DNA from: Panaeolus papilionaceus | Lineage: Eukaryota; Basidiomycota; Agaricomycetes; Agaricales | Direction of reading: 5' to 3' | Length of the DNA: 64,000 nt | NCBI GenBank assembly: GCA_015501605.1 | Contig: JADNRZ010000025.1 | Location: 310,001 to 374,000 of the forward strand | In this document: in pieces, positions 22,948 to 34,100 of the stretch | Position numbering within the stretch: the first letter of the stretch is position 1 | How the letters are laid out: the number at the start of each line of letters is the position of its first letter | The notes under the pieces: generated by a model | What the model saw: the letters and a program-made list of their open reading frames with translations, nothing else | What the model was told of the DNA's origin: nothing | The model's database searches: none | Position numbers and translations under genes: made by a program

Positions 22948-24081
22948 TCATAGATCGTCCAAGAATGACCACAGGCTGCCCCGGCGACTCCGACTCGACC
23001 GTCGGGAGGACTTGGACCGTGATGACTTCCTCCTTGAAAAGCCCCAACTTGATGGCGAGAACAGCTTGGTGAGAAACGATTCTCCGTAGTAGGTGTACCC
23101 GGGAGCATACATGTGTGAGGTCTTTCCACTTGTATCCTGTGTGTCAAAAAGCGATCGGAACGAAAATCCGAAGTCAGCCGTGTTATACGCGATCGAGATG
23201 AGAGGTAAAATACGTACAATGACCTGCACACCCTGCCCTGCGGTGGGTACCACCATGTAGCCTCCTGCCCCACCGTTTAACGGAACCATTGTGGAGTAGC
23301 CACCAGCTACACCAGTATTGGGATACATCGCTGTGTTGTAAGCCGCTGGATGACCGTAGTAATGAGGATTAGTGTAATAATTTCCGTTGTAAGGAGCTTG
23401 GTCAATGTAAGGGTCGTCATACGAGCCACGAGAGGAGTAGTAAAAGTTGGAATCACGAGGAGAGGATGAGCGGGAGTAGGACATCCCAGACGGGTGATAG
23501 CTTTGCCCATATGCGCCTGGCTGATTGTATTGCGAGCGATACGACTGTCTGCCCAGCGAGTACGTTCGAGAGGGTGCCACAGGGCGATTCAGTATCGACA
23601 TTTCGTCAAGGTATGGGCTCGGAGATCTGAATGACCCTGGGTGCTCTTGAAAGAGAGAGTTGGGTACACTTTGCTGTGGTTCAATACGTTCAGGATATGG
23701 GTGGTGAAGTTGATGATGACCAGAGTGAGTCTGGTTATATGGGTCTCGATCATATCCTGCTGGATATGAACCCGGCATAGCGTGTGTGAGATCCTCGTGG
23801 CGATATCCACGCGTTGAGTGATGCGAGTGGCCTTGAGCCAAGTGGTGGTGAGAAGGGTCCAAGTGAGAGGAATATGCTTTTTGAAGACCGTTGTCGTAGT
23901 TAGAATATTGATTTCCTTGCATGCCATAGTCCGAGGCGTTGACTGAGTATTGTTCCATGTCTAAGTGACCTGTGGGATATGGGGTTCCTTGGTATTTCCA
24001 GTCAGAAGAGCGAGAGAAGTTCTGGTGGCGCTGTTGAAGGGATGATGGGTATTGGTCGGCGGGGTAATCGTAGTATTCCAT
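22948..24081 (-). CDS. Tyr/His/Ser-rich low-complexity protein
   Basis: The two-exon model is 24081-23218 and 23136-22948, about 350 aa; the 81-nt intron is a multiple of three, so unspliced reading is also open. Residues 1 to about 270 are strikingly rich in Tyr, His, Ser, Pro, Asn and Gln, with repeated YD, YN and SHH units, and resemble prion-like or phase-separating disordered domains. The C-terminus turns basic and Ser/Arg-rich (SRRKSSRSKSSRRSSRSRRG) before ending WSFLDDL. No globular domain is visible. Such composition is seen in RNA-associated and nuclear proteins, but no function can be assigned from it. The ATG at 24081 gives MEYYDYPADQYPSS. Confidence 0.65.
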   Translation of the reverse strand: MEYYDYPADQYPSSLQQRHQNFSRSSDWKYQGTPYPTGHLDMEQYSVNASDYGMQGNQYSNYDNGLQKAYSSHLDPSHHHLAQGHSHHSTRGYRHEDLTHAMPGSYPAGYDRDPYNQTHSGHHQLHHPYPERIEPQQSVPNSLFQEHPGSFRSPSPYLDEMSILNRPVAPSRTYSLGRQSYRSQYNQPGAYGQSYHPSGMSYSRSSSPRDSNFYYSSRGSYDDPYIDQAPYNGNYYTNPHYYGHPAAYNTAMYPNTGVAGGYSTMVPLNGGAGGYMVVPTAGQGVQVIVRILPLISIAYNTADFGFSFRSLFDTQDTSGKTSHMYAPGYTYYGESFLTKLFSPSSWGFSRRKSSRSKSSRRSSRSRRGSLWSFLDDL

Positions 24082-24862
24082 GCACGTTTGGGTGCTTTGC
24101 TCTCGAGAGGGTGTGTGGCAGTTGTAAAGCTTGAGGAAGACTCCGTAGAAGAATGGCGAAGGATATGTATGACTGTCTAGCTCATGATCATGATGGTGTG
24201 CGGCCTGCAGCGTTCACGATGGAAAGCGTTTGGATGTCCTGTCACTCTTTTGAGTGGCACACATACACTCCATTGAAAGGGAATGATGACTTCAGATGCC
24301 TCGAAGCATCACGAAAGGCTAACCATTAATTCCGCATTCCGCAAGGCGTGGCTCAGCTGTGCCGTGCGCCGTGGCCGTGATCGCAATGATGATCTCCTGA
24401 TTGACTATCTAAGCGATCACATTGGGAGTGGCAGAAAGCCTAGTGAACACAAAGGTTAAGAAAGAACGGGCGCCATTCCAGTCTGAGGAAACTGATTCTT
24501 GAAGAAATGGAGCTTGACTACCTTTTCTTCGTCAAAACCGGCCACCTTCAAGGCTAAGATGATGCATTTTCACTAAGTAATTAATGAGGAATCCCACGCC
24601 TGCGCATTTTACCCCTGTTGTCTCCCGACAGCATCATGTCTGCTGATGGGCGTTTTAAGGGCTGCTTTGCTGTTTCGTCCTTGGTCGCCATAATTGAGGG
24701 ATAATATAAGACGTACACGCCTGACAGAATCCCAATACCTATAGATAGAAACTTCTTGTGCGGCATCGCCCAGGTTTGACAGGTACAGCATGGGTGGGAG
24801 TTCGGAGAGAAATTCCGAGTCTTAAGCGTCGCGCATTATCTGGTTTCTTTCCTCCCACCACC
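24082..24862. other. Divergent promoter region left of the DUF4238 pair
   Basis: No gene is supported. At 24405-24418 it has a 14-base string (ctatctaagcgatc) that recurs upstream of the second DUF4238 gene. Confidence 0.45.
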
Positions 24863-26776
24863 ATGAAGCAACAGTACCACCATTGCATACCTCGCTTTAT
24901 TCTCCGCCAATTCACTTTCATCGAACCTACGGACTCAGATGCTACTCAACAGGGGTGAGTCGATTGGAATTCAAATTATCATGCCTCAGCTCAATCAATA
25001 TTCGGCGTCTAATGATCTTATGACGACTCTATCAGTTCCTCTAGTCGTGTATGGGTGCTTAGTCGAGCTAGGACACGCTCCATGTCCAAAAAACAGACGC
25101 CCATCCCCATCCCCATCCCCATCCCCATCGTGAATCGCAATTACATCCATTTCTACGACATCCGAAAGGGAGAACTTACCCAGGAGCTTCTGAGCAAGGT
25201 TTACGGCCAAAACGACCTTTATCTGGATCACAAACACCCGACCGATGTATATCACCTGGAAGTGAAGTTCTGCACCTTGGAAGGGCAGGCAGCTAAGGTT
25301 TTGAAGGGCATTCACGAGGCGATACCTAAAGATGAATTCACGATAACTCGCGCAGAACTGGGCATTCTTCGGAAGTTCATCTTCCTGATGCACTATCGCA
25401 GCGATACTTTGGCGTCTACCTTTTTCGAGGGAACGAATCCCAAAAACGCACCACTCAAGGATTGGCTACATAGATACAAGGAGAAGAACAATTTCAGCAC
25501 CGATAGCGATGTTTGGTTAGACGGCCTTCGATATTATTTGGAAACGCCACACCACCGCATCGTGGCCACCGCCGAGCGAGTGAGAGAAGAATATGGCCAG
25601 GAGAAGATCAACGAGATGCTCAGAGAACGTGTGGACCCCGAATTGGACGAGTTTTACGCCCTCGAATACGAAGGACTGGCTAACTACTTCTTTCTGGGGG
25701 TCTGGACTGCCGCGCCTGGTACCGAGTTTATTCTTGGAGGCAACGGCTTCGGTTTGTGGGAAGGGGTCGTCTATAACACTCCAGGGGCTCACAGACTGTA
25801 TGTCGTGAGCCCCCGGATTGTTATAGTTCTACGACGAACCATCCTGTGGCGGCCGCACGCCAATGACCCATCTGTTCTACACAGCTGCCTCGCTGGTATC
25901 GATATTCCGCAACCCGAGCTCAAATTTGCCGACCCCAAGATTCGTCAAAAGGTGATGGACGCGCCATCTGAAACTCTCGGGAGGAAGATTATTGACCACT
26001 ACCGGACGAGCAAGATCGCCCAAGAGGATACTTTTACTTTCGATATCACTCAGTTGACTCCAGAGGAAACCTACGCTGTCAACGAAGTCGCTTTGCTCAA
26101 CTCCAACATTCAGGACAATGGATCCATCACGTTTTCTTCTCCGGCCTGTATGCTTGATACGCTTCGAGCGTATATGTCGTCGAAGAACACCTTCCTTGGA
26201 GGAAAGAAGTCTCTCTTCAACCCCCTCTACGAGACTCTTTCCTCTATGGTGGTGATTTCGGCCTCTTCAAGCGATGCATCGCCAATGACTCCACCGGCAT
26301 CGCCTTCAGAGGCGGATTCCGATGCGGATCGACAGTTCCATACCTTCCTGCGGTATATGGTCTTACAGGGGGTTACCTTTCCCTCGGATTACAACCGTTC
26401 ATACCTTGTATACCGCATGGCGACGACTGGACCTACCCTGGAGAATGCTTTCTCCATCAGCATTCGTGCTATGGTGGATGAAGCCATCACGAAGCTCAGC
26501 GGTTCTAATACGCACTCCTTTATCTCGTCTGCTGGTACCATCAAGCCATCTCGCAGGCTGGTGGAAGTGTTGTCGGCCCATGAATCACAGAAGTTCTTTG
26601 CTACTGTGGCCGCCGTCATGGACCCTCTGGGCGTCGGAAGGAGATCTCATGATCCACTTTCCACCATTGCGTACGAAGCAGCAATGATTGGTGTAAGTCA
26701 ATGGGTTGTTTCACAAGGGAGTATTGAATTAGCTCATCGACTTCTACCTTTCATTGAACCATTTAACTCGAATTGA
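24863..26776 (+). CDS. DUF4238 protein, tandem copy A (601 aa)
   Basis: Exons are 24863-24954 and 25063-26776. The N-terminus QYHHCIPRFILRQF is the signature of DUF4238 (His-x-x-Ile-Pro-Arg-Phe-x-Leu-x-x-Phe). Next come HFYDIRKGEL, a long helical region (RKFIFLMHYRSD), WLDGLRYYLETPHH and FILGGNGFGLWEG. The C-terminal half includes AVNEVALLNSNIQDNG, SDADRQFHTFLRYM and a final helical part. The family's biochemical role is unknown. Its ~600 aa length fits the fungal form. A hexanucleotide run (25100-25129) encodes a Pro-Ile repeat just after the intron, absent from copy B. There is no signal peptide or membrane segment. It lies head-to-tail with its close paralogue at 27349. Confidence 0.82.
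25100..25129 (+). repeat. CCCATC hexanucleotide microsatellite in coding sequence
   Basis: About five tandem CCCATC units encode alternating Pro-Ile. The reading frame is kept because the unit is a multiple of three. It is likely length-polymorphic between strains. Confidence 0.85.
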
Positions 26777-27348
26777 ATCTTTTCCGACCTTATCCTTGAT
26801 ATTATTGTTTTCTTCTATCTGCTATTATCTTGTTTTTTTTACGCTTTCTTGTTGTCTGTATATTTTCGAATTTTGTGTACATTTTTTACTTCGTCTTGTC
26901 TGTACCTCATATGTAATAATGTATGCACAGTTGTGTATTATATGTATTCCTATCCCATTACTTCATGCATTTTCTATTTGAAGGAGTCGGCTGAAATTTA
27001 TTTTTGCAGTGTCGACTCATCCTGGGAGCTAATTCTGTTCTGCACGCTGTACTTTGTCGTCCACGAGGCGGGGTAGAGCCCTGCAAAGGCCAGCCCTGTG
27101 TGTCGTCAGTAATTATACGCGGTAAGGATCTTCTGGCTATCTAAGCGATCTTCAGTGGGCAGCTTGTATCTGCTTCGCTGAAAGTATACAATGAGGGAAC
27201 TCAATACAGCACAATGACTTTAGTAGGAAGGTGCCAAACAGCATTGCCCAATTCTGACGTGGATGGTTTGGTGGACGGCTGTGTGTGTTGTGAGAAACAC
27301 CGAGCCGCGATAGCAAGTTAACTCCGTCCTTTCTTTCTTCCCACCACG
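26777..27348. other. Intergenic between the DUF4238 paralogues
   Basis: The first part is very T-rich, typical of a 3' UTR and terminator. The right part is the promoter of copy B and carries the 14-base string at 27137-27150 shared with copy A's upstream region. No gene is seen. Confidence 0.5.
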
Positions 27349-29273
27349 ATGGAGAAGCCAAAGAAAAAGCAATATCACCACTGTATACCTCGCTTCATTC
27401 TTCGACAATTTCAGTATGGAGAACCGGGATTAGCACTACCACCAGAGTATGTGACATCTATCTAAAAATTGATATGACTTGCCCCAAGTCTCTAGATTTA
27501 ACGATTTGCATCGTTGATAGCACTCCACCTCCACCGGGCCCGGGAGTTTATGTGCCTCCAGCAAAGCGCCAAAGAGCAAATTCTATCTGGAGGGCCTCCA
27601 TAACGGGAATCAAAGGACTGAAGCTCGAAATCATCCACTTCTACGACGTCAGGAAGGGAGAACTTACGCGGAAGCAGCTCGCAAAAGTCTACGGACAGAA
27701 TAATCTTTACCGGGACCTGAAGCACCCAACCAACGTCGATCACCTAGAGGAGAAGCTTTCTATCCTTGAGCAGGATGCTGCTACGGTTCTTAGGCACATT
27801 CACAAAGAAATTCCCAATAAAGGTTTCACCATAACTCGGTCGGAGCTAGCGACGCTCCGCAAATTTCTGTTCCTCATGCACTACCGAAACGACGCGATGG
27901 CAACTCGTTATTTTGAAGAAACTAACCCCCAGAACGCACCTCTTGTTGACTGGATACGACAATACAAGGAGAAGAGACAACTTGACACCAACTCGGATGT
28001 ATGGTTGGATGGACTGCGGTACTATCTGGAGACGCCGCATCACCAAATTGTTGCAACAGCAGAGGGGTTAAAGGAGCAGTATGGGCAGGATAAGATCAAC
28101 GAGATGCTGAGGAAACGAGTTGACCCAGAGCTGGACGACTTCCATGCCATTGAATACGAGGGTTTGGCCAACTATTTCTTTCTAGGCGTCTGGGAGGCAG
28201 CACCCGGGACGGAGTTCATCCTTGGAGGAAATGGATTTGGGCTATGGGAAGGGTTGATATATAACACGCCGGGTGTTCATAGACTATATGTTGTGAGCCC
28301 CCGGATCGTGATAGTTCTCAGAAGGACCATTCTGCGACAGCCACACGCCAACGACCCATCTGTTCTGTACAGTTGTCTGGCAGACATCGACATACCACAG
28401 CCTTCCGTGTCTCTCGCGGACAAGAAAATTTATCAACGGGCAATGGAAGCCCCAAGTGAGACTATTGGACGGAAAATAATCGACCATTATCGGACGACAA
28501 AGGTCGCGCAGAGTGATGCATTCACTTTCGAGATTATCCAGTTGACGGAGGGAGAGACTTTCGCTGTCAATGAGGTCGCGCTGCTGAACTCCAACGTCCG
28601 GGATAACGGCTCAATTACGTTCTCCTCCCCTCACTGCATGCTTGACAGTCTCCGAGCGTACATGTCCTCGAAAAACACGTTTCTAGGAGGAAAGAAGGCT
28701 CTCTTCAACCCTTTATACGAGACGCTCAGCTCTATGGTCGCACCGCCACTGAAGAGCCCTACCGTCCTTTCCACCAAGAATGCGCGACCCATGGTGGCTC
28801 CAACATCACCAGTCGAAACAGACTCCGACGCGGATCGACAATTCCACATCTTCTTACGATATATGATCCTTCAAGGCGTCACCTTCCCCTCCGATTACAA
28901 CCGGTCATACCTTGTCTACCAGATGGCAACCACTGGTCCGACGCTGGAAAACGCTTTCTCCATCAGTATTCGGACGATGGTAGACGACGCAGTTGAGATA
29001 CTCAGCCCCTCGCATGCGCGTCCTGCTTCACGCTCTTCTACTTTCAAGCCTTCTCAAACGTTGGTGGAAACCCTATCTGCGCATGAGTCACGGCGATTCT
29101 TCGCCACAATGGCGACCCTCATGGACCCGTTGGGCGTAGGCAGACGGTCTCATGATCCACTTTCTACTGTTGCGTACGAGGCAGCGATGATTGGTGTAGG
29201 TAAATGGATAGTTTCACAAGGTAGAGGTAAACTAGCTCAAGAACTCCAACCTTTCGTCCAATTCTGCCCTTGA
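27349..29273 (+). CDS. DUF4238 protein, tandem copy B (616 aa)
   Basis: Exons are 27349-27446 and 27521-29273, the same two-exon plan as copy A with the intron at the equivalent place after the QYHHCIPRFILRQF signature. The two proteins are similar over their whole length. Identical blocks include LRYYLETPHH, VDPELD, YEGLANYFFLGVW, GTEFILGGNGFGLWEG, RLYVVSPRIVIVLRRTIL and DPLGVGRRSHDPLS. They differ mainly in the linker after exon 1 (Pro/Gly here, Pro-Ile repeat in A) and in a variable Ser/Thr/Pro-rich stretch before SDADRQFH. The Kozak region (cccaccac-ATG) is also conserved. This is a tandem duplication with both copies apparently intact. The molecular function is unknown. Confidence 0.82.
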
Positions 29274-29894
29274 TCCCCTTTCTTCCTCACTCACCTTCAT
29301 CTGTTGCTTTGTTTTTGCTTTCGTGCTTTATATTGTATATATCTTGTATCATATGTACTAGTATCATTTCTATCATTATTTCACTATGTACAGCTTGTAT
29401 AATCTGTACATTATCTTCGTTACGCCTCGTAGCAGTTTGTATATACAACCATTGTCTGTGTCGTAATACTGCTGTAATTTAGGGGCTATTCTATTTGTAT
29501 CACCGTCAATGATGGCTAAATAAATCCCGAGAGTCATGGGGTTCGGTGTGGTTCCGCCAAGTATTTCCCATCTTGACCATGCCAGTGAATTATATTGACT
29601 GCTTTCAAGCATCGTCTGCTCGTCGCGATATCGCACTGATATCTTCAGGTAAGTCTCCCAAATCATAGCCCAAAATTCCTTCAAATAAAACAAAAGCAAA
29701 ATCTCCATTAGCCTTTGCGACCCTGTCACAAAATCCCCGTCGACCCTTGGCTCGGACACATAAAGCGACACGAGGCACGCCCCGCCGACCTAAAATCTCT
29801 CAGTCTCAAAGACGAGGTCTTCTAAGTACACGTGCTGGGGTTGCTAGTAAACCGCCATCTCTGACTCGATTCATCCACCCATAGACTTTTATTT
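29274..29894. other. Intergenic region after DUF4238 copy B
   Basis: A T-rich 3' UTR/terminator-like stretch is followed by the presumed promoter of the next gene. A 131-codon minus-strand frame at 29376-29771 lacks a recognisable motif and I do not call it. Confidence 0.45.
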
Positions 29895-30549
29895 ATGCCC
29901 ATCAGCGACAACCCAGCCGACCTGTATACTTATTACCTTGCGTCGCAGCGACGTGTCGAAGCATGGGTTCAAGACACAACTAGAGAGCTCCAGGAGGTCT
30001 CTCTAACGGTGCCTATTCAGCATGAAGCAGAGGAATGCCAAACGGTGACAGATACGGCACCTACAACAGCAACTAGGACTACAACGATGACAGGAACAGC
30101 CAGGAGTGGTGACAGTCGCAAGACGACAGAGTCACCACCCCCTGCTGAATCCCGGTCCAGGTCCCGTCCTTCAAGCAGCAGCAAGAAGGTCAGCTCTTCA
30201 CGAGAGAACGACAGGTTATCTCGCAGCAAAACACATTCATCTCGGAAATCTCGGTCAACAAGCACAAAGCACAGTCCAGCCATTTACCGTTACCTACCAT
30301 ATGGCGTCCTCCCTATTCTCTTCGCAGTTGCAGAACCCTCACTACCGACGGTTGCAGCGGCTGTTATGCTATTGATTGGCTACATGTGTATGGACTATGA
30401 AGTACGTTTCATTCATCCTGGTTCCAAGCTTATTTGCTCATGAAGACTTTATTTAGATCCAGAATCCTCGTTCAAAGTCAAGAACACACACACGTACCCG
30501 ATCACCTTCACGTTCACGGAAACGACGTCCAATAACAAACACCTCATAG
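29895..30549 (+). CDS. Small membrane protein with RS-rich flanks (199 aa)
   Basis: Exons are 29895-30401 and 30457-30549 with matching phase. The N-terminal ~130 residues are polar, then Ser/Arg/Lys-rich (SRSRSRPSSSSKK, SRKSRSTSTKHS). A hydrophobic region of ~30 residues follows at about 135-165 (GVLPILFAVAEPSLPTVAAAV and LLIGYMCM), long enough for one or two membrane passes. The second exon adds an RS-type basic tail (RSPSRSRKRR). The intron removal is supported by the tail having the same RS composition as the N-terminal half. The topology and family are unknown; basic RS tracts flanking a membrane span are seen in some nuclear-envelope proteins, which is only a loose analogy. Confidence 0.6.
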
Positions 30550-31148
30550 TCCCTGTTACACGCCCCTGCTCACGATGTTTTACGACTCTTGCACGTTTAC
30601 ACCCCATATTCACCCTGCACGACCTCCCCAAAGTTTCCACTCAAACCCGCAGTTTGGCTTGCCGTATTCCTGGCCAATTCATGGAACCCTTGCCCATCAT
30701 ACATATATCAAGCTTTCATTTTACTTATATACCTTTTAACACCAGCATCACACTACGGAATTCGGAATCTTATGCATCGCTTACATTTATCTGCACTCAC
30801 ACACGTTGTCGTCGTTCATGTTGTCAAATACATTTGCTCTCATACTAGATTTTTACTTTTGTGGACCCAAAGGTCCGCCAGCGAGGAACGAAACCAAGAA
30901 GCGGAAAGGCCTAACTAGCATGATTAATCAAGGAAGGTAAATACAACGAGCCAAGGTATCCCACCAACAACCTCGGCCTTGAGGGCAATGTCCATAGCAA
31001 AGAAACGACAAACTAGACTACTACGTAATAAAAAGGCTGGCATAGGCTGATAATAAATATGTGGGTATGGGCTATTACGTGTTTGCCCTAATACTCTCGC
31101 CTCCTTCCTCCCAGTTATCTACCACGCTGAACCAAGAAATCAACACAT
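30550..31148. other. Convergent intergenic region
   Basis: This lies between the 3' ends of the RS-rich membrane protein gene and the VPS10 gene. No gene is supported. Confidence 0.5.
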
Positions 31149-34100
31149 CTACTCCTCATCCTCAAATCTCAGAATTTGCGCATCCTCGTCAATGGGAACA
31201 TTCCTGTAGCCTCTCCTCGACCGTAACACGTTGGTATCCAGCCAGGCCGCGACAGACTCATATGCGATACCAGCCAGTCCAATGAGGAACCAAGGAACTG
31301 AAGCCAGGGTGTCCAAAACACCGCCGTTTCCACCACGGCCAAATGGCGAATAAGAGTCTCCAGACAGACGGATGTTTCTAAACAGTGAATTAGTATCGCT
31401 TTGATAAACGGAAAATAGAAACTGACACACCCTCTTGCGAGTCCACTGCGACGATAGTAATAATACGCAACCAATGCTGTAAATCCGAAGGGAATAAAGA
31501 GCATGAAGAGCCAGAAGAGAACACTCCTGTGGCCAAGACCCGGGCAGCGATGCTCGTTGCCACGGTCCTGACGATAACCATCCTCACAGCTAGAGTATGG
31601 AATAACTCGGTATGCTGTCCTCTCATACCAGAACTCCTCTCCATTTTTGCATTGGTCATGCACATCAGCGGCTAGTGGTTCAGTTCCTGGAACGAGTTCA
31701 CAGTCGCCAAGCGTGTTTCTGACGTAGTTGAATTCACTAAATGACACAGTAAGCGAACTCAATCGTGAAGGAAAAGCTGTATCATGGGGACCTACCATTC
31801 GAAGTCGGCCTTTGTGCATTGACAATTCTCGACAATCTTGTCAGCTGCCTTTTCGCGTTCCCCGACTACGCAGTCAGAGTCACGGACTCGACGATGGTAA
31901 AGTGTCTAGCAGGACGATTATAATTAACACACACTCCATGTCAAATGACAGTGAACATACCCTTCGTCCAAAGAGACACATTTCCTCGCGTTCCTCGCTA
32001 GGACTCCAAAGCTCAAAGTCGTCTTTGCCAGGATCCTCGATATTAATCTCACCTAAAAAATTTCAACACCATCAGTAAACACCCCTTCATCGCAACGACA
32101 GAAGAGAAGCACTCACACTTCCTCGAAGTCAACGCCGAGAAATCAATATGCACCGCAATACTCTCGCTCCTTCTCGGGTACTCTCCAAACAAAATAAACC
32201 TCCGGCTCGTATCAGAACTAACAGTCACAATACTCCACACCCGCATAGGGTCGTCTGAGAACTTATACTCATGCCAATCCAAACCCTCATTTGTGCTATA
32301 CAACACATGCGTTGTCGGCTCCTCGTCGTTGGCCATGATCAGGATCGAACCAGAGTCGCCAAACTCCCATTGATGAGCGTCTTTATGGATCTCGGTCCAT
32401 GTGAAGCCGCCATCGCGACTGAGGAAGGTGTCACTCTCTTTGTAATTTGCGAGTGACTCGCCGACGTTGCCGACTGCCATGAGCAATCCGACGATACCAG
32501 GGCTACTGTAAGTTGCTCTTGGGTCTCGTCGTTCGGTGTAGCCGTGGACATGAAGAGCGCATTTCTGAAATAAAGCTAAGGATCTCGTCCAACAAGACTA
32601 AGATGTATGACGCACCGTTGATTTACACTCATAAGAATCACCGTTAGAATCAACCTTAGGAGGATTCAACTCGGCCCAAGTACCACCTACCCACAATCTC
32701 CATCAACAAAAAAAGGCAACACAAAAAATAAAATAAAGCAAAACGCACCATCATTATGCGTAATCCTACTCTGCAGCTTCTTCCTGCCAGAAACAGTAGC
32801 TTCCCGGGTATTAGACACAACGTTAATAAGAGCGATGCCATCAAGTCCGATCATCTTCTCAAAATCGATGTATCCATTCTCATTCCTGTTGACATTGTCG
32901 ACGGAGAGACCGAAATACGTTCCGTTGGAGTTGGATTTCATGATGACTCCCCAAGGTGCCTTGCCAGGCTCTGTGGTCGTCATGTGAATGAAGAGCGACT
33001 TTGTGCTGGATTCGAGAACGGTGTATCCCTACAAGAGGGAAAGGGGTGTAAGTAAGGGAGCTAAGAAGAATTGAAGGAGACATACGTGACTATCAGGCTT
33101 CAACGAAGGAGGGAATTTGCCAGTCGCAAAGTTCTGACCATCAAGGGAGACTTGCAATTCCATCGTATCCTTGTGTGGCAGGACCTAGAGGAGTCGGTTT
33201 CAGTACCAAACCTCCAAAAACTAACATTCCATAAAAATACGCACCTCAGCAACAACCAAATACTCCGAAAACTTCGCAAATCCAGCGATAGAATCAAACA
33301 GCTTCCTTCTATTCTGATAAAAGTTGCCGCCAACAATTAATTCCATCGGAACCCTCCTCATCCCAAACGACGCCTGATTCCCCTTCTTCTCCACATAACT
33401 CTCACAAATAATTTCCGTAGGGTCCGCATCGAGCTTGTGGTCAACAGCAAAGGCGCAGTTGCGGGTGTAAGACTCGATTTCTGCCCACCGACGTCCGTTA
33501 TCAGTCGAGTAAGAAGCGACAGATTTGCAGTTAGGGCCATTATTCTCGCAATCGCTGTCACCCGCCCAGATGAGATAATCAGAGTTGGGGTGGAAATGCA
33601 GAACCTGTGCGCCCAGTTGAGAAGGGGGTGTGGGTCCCTTTGATGGAATCCAGGTGCGACCGGTGTCAGTGGTGTAATAGTAGTCGACCGAATCTGTGAG
33701 GAGGTACGCGCGATCCTTGGTGTATTTGTGGTGCATGAAGAAGATGAACTTCTGTCCTGGCATGGGTTCGTTCCATGTGTAACCCTCGTTGCTGGATTGC
33801 CAGATCGAGTGATCGTTGAGAAGAACGAGGATGGTCTACAAGTCGTTTAAGCGGCACTGTTTTTACCCATACTTTAAAATGCGTTTACCTTGGACTCAGC
33901 GAAATAGGCATGCTGAAGAATTTGAGCTTTGAAGTTGTGCTACAAGGGCAAGTTGATGACGAAATCCGAAAAATAAAAACGAAGCGACGCACTGTCTGAT
34001 GGATGATATTCCCTTCCTGAGGTTGGGCTTAACAGCGACAGAAAAATTAAATGAAACGGTTGAGGATATATTGTAGGAGAGAACACACCTTGCGAACACT

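Noticed and set aside
29376..29771. A 131-codon minus-strand frame
   Set aside because: It overlaps the probable terminator of DUF4238 copy B, has no family motif and no clear promoter.
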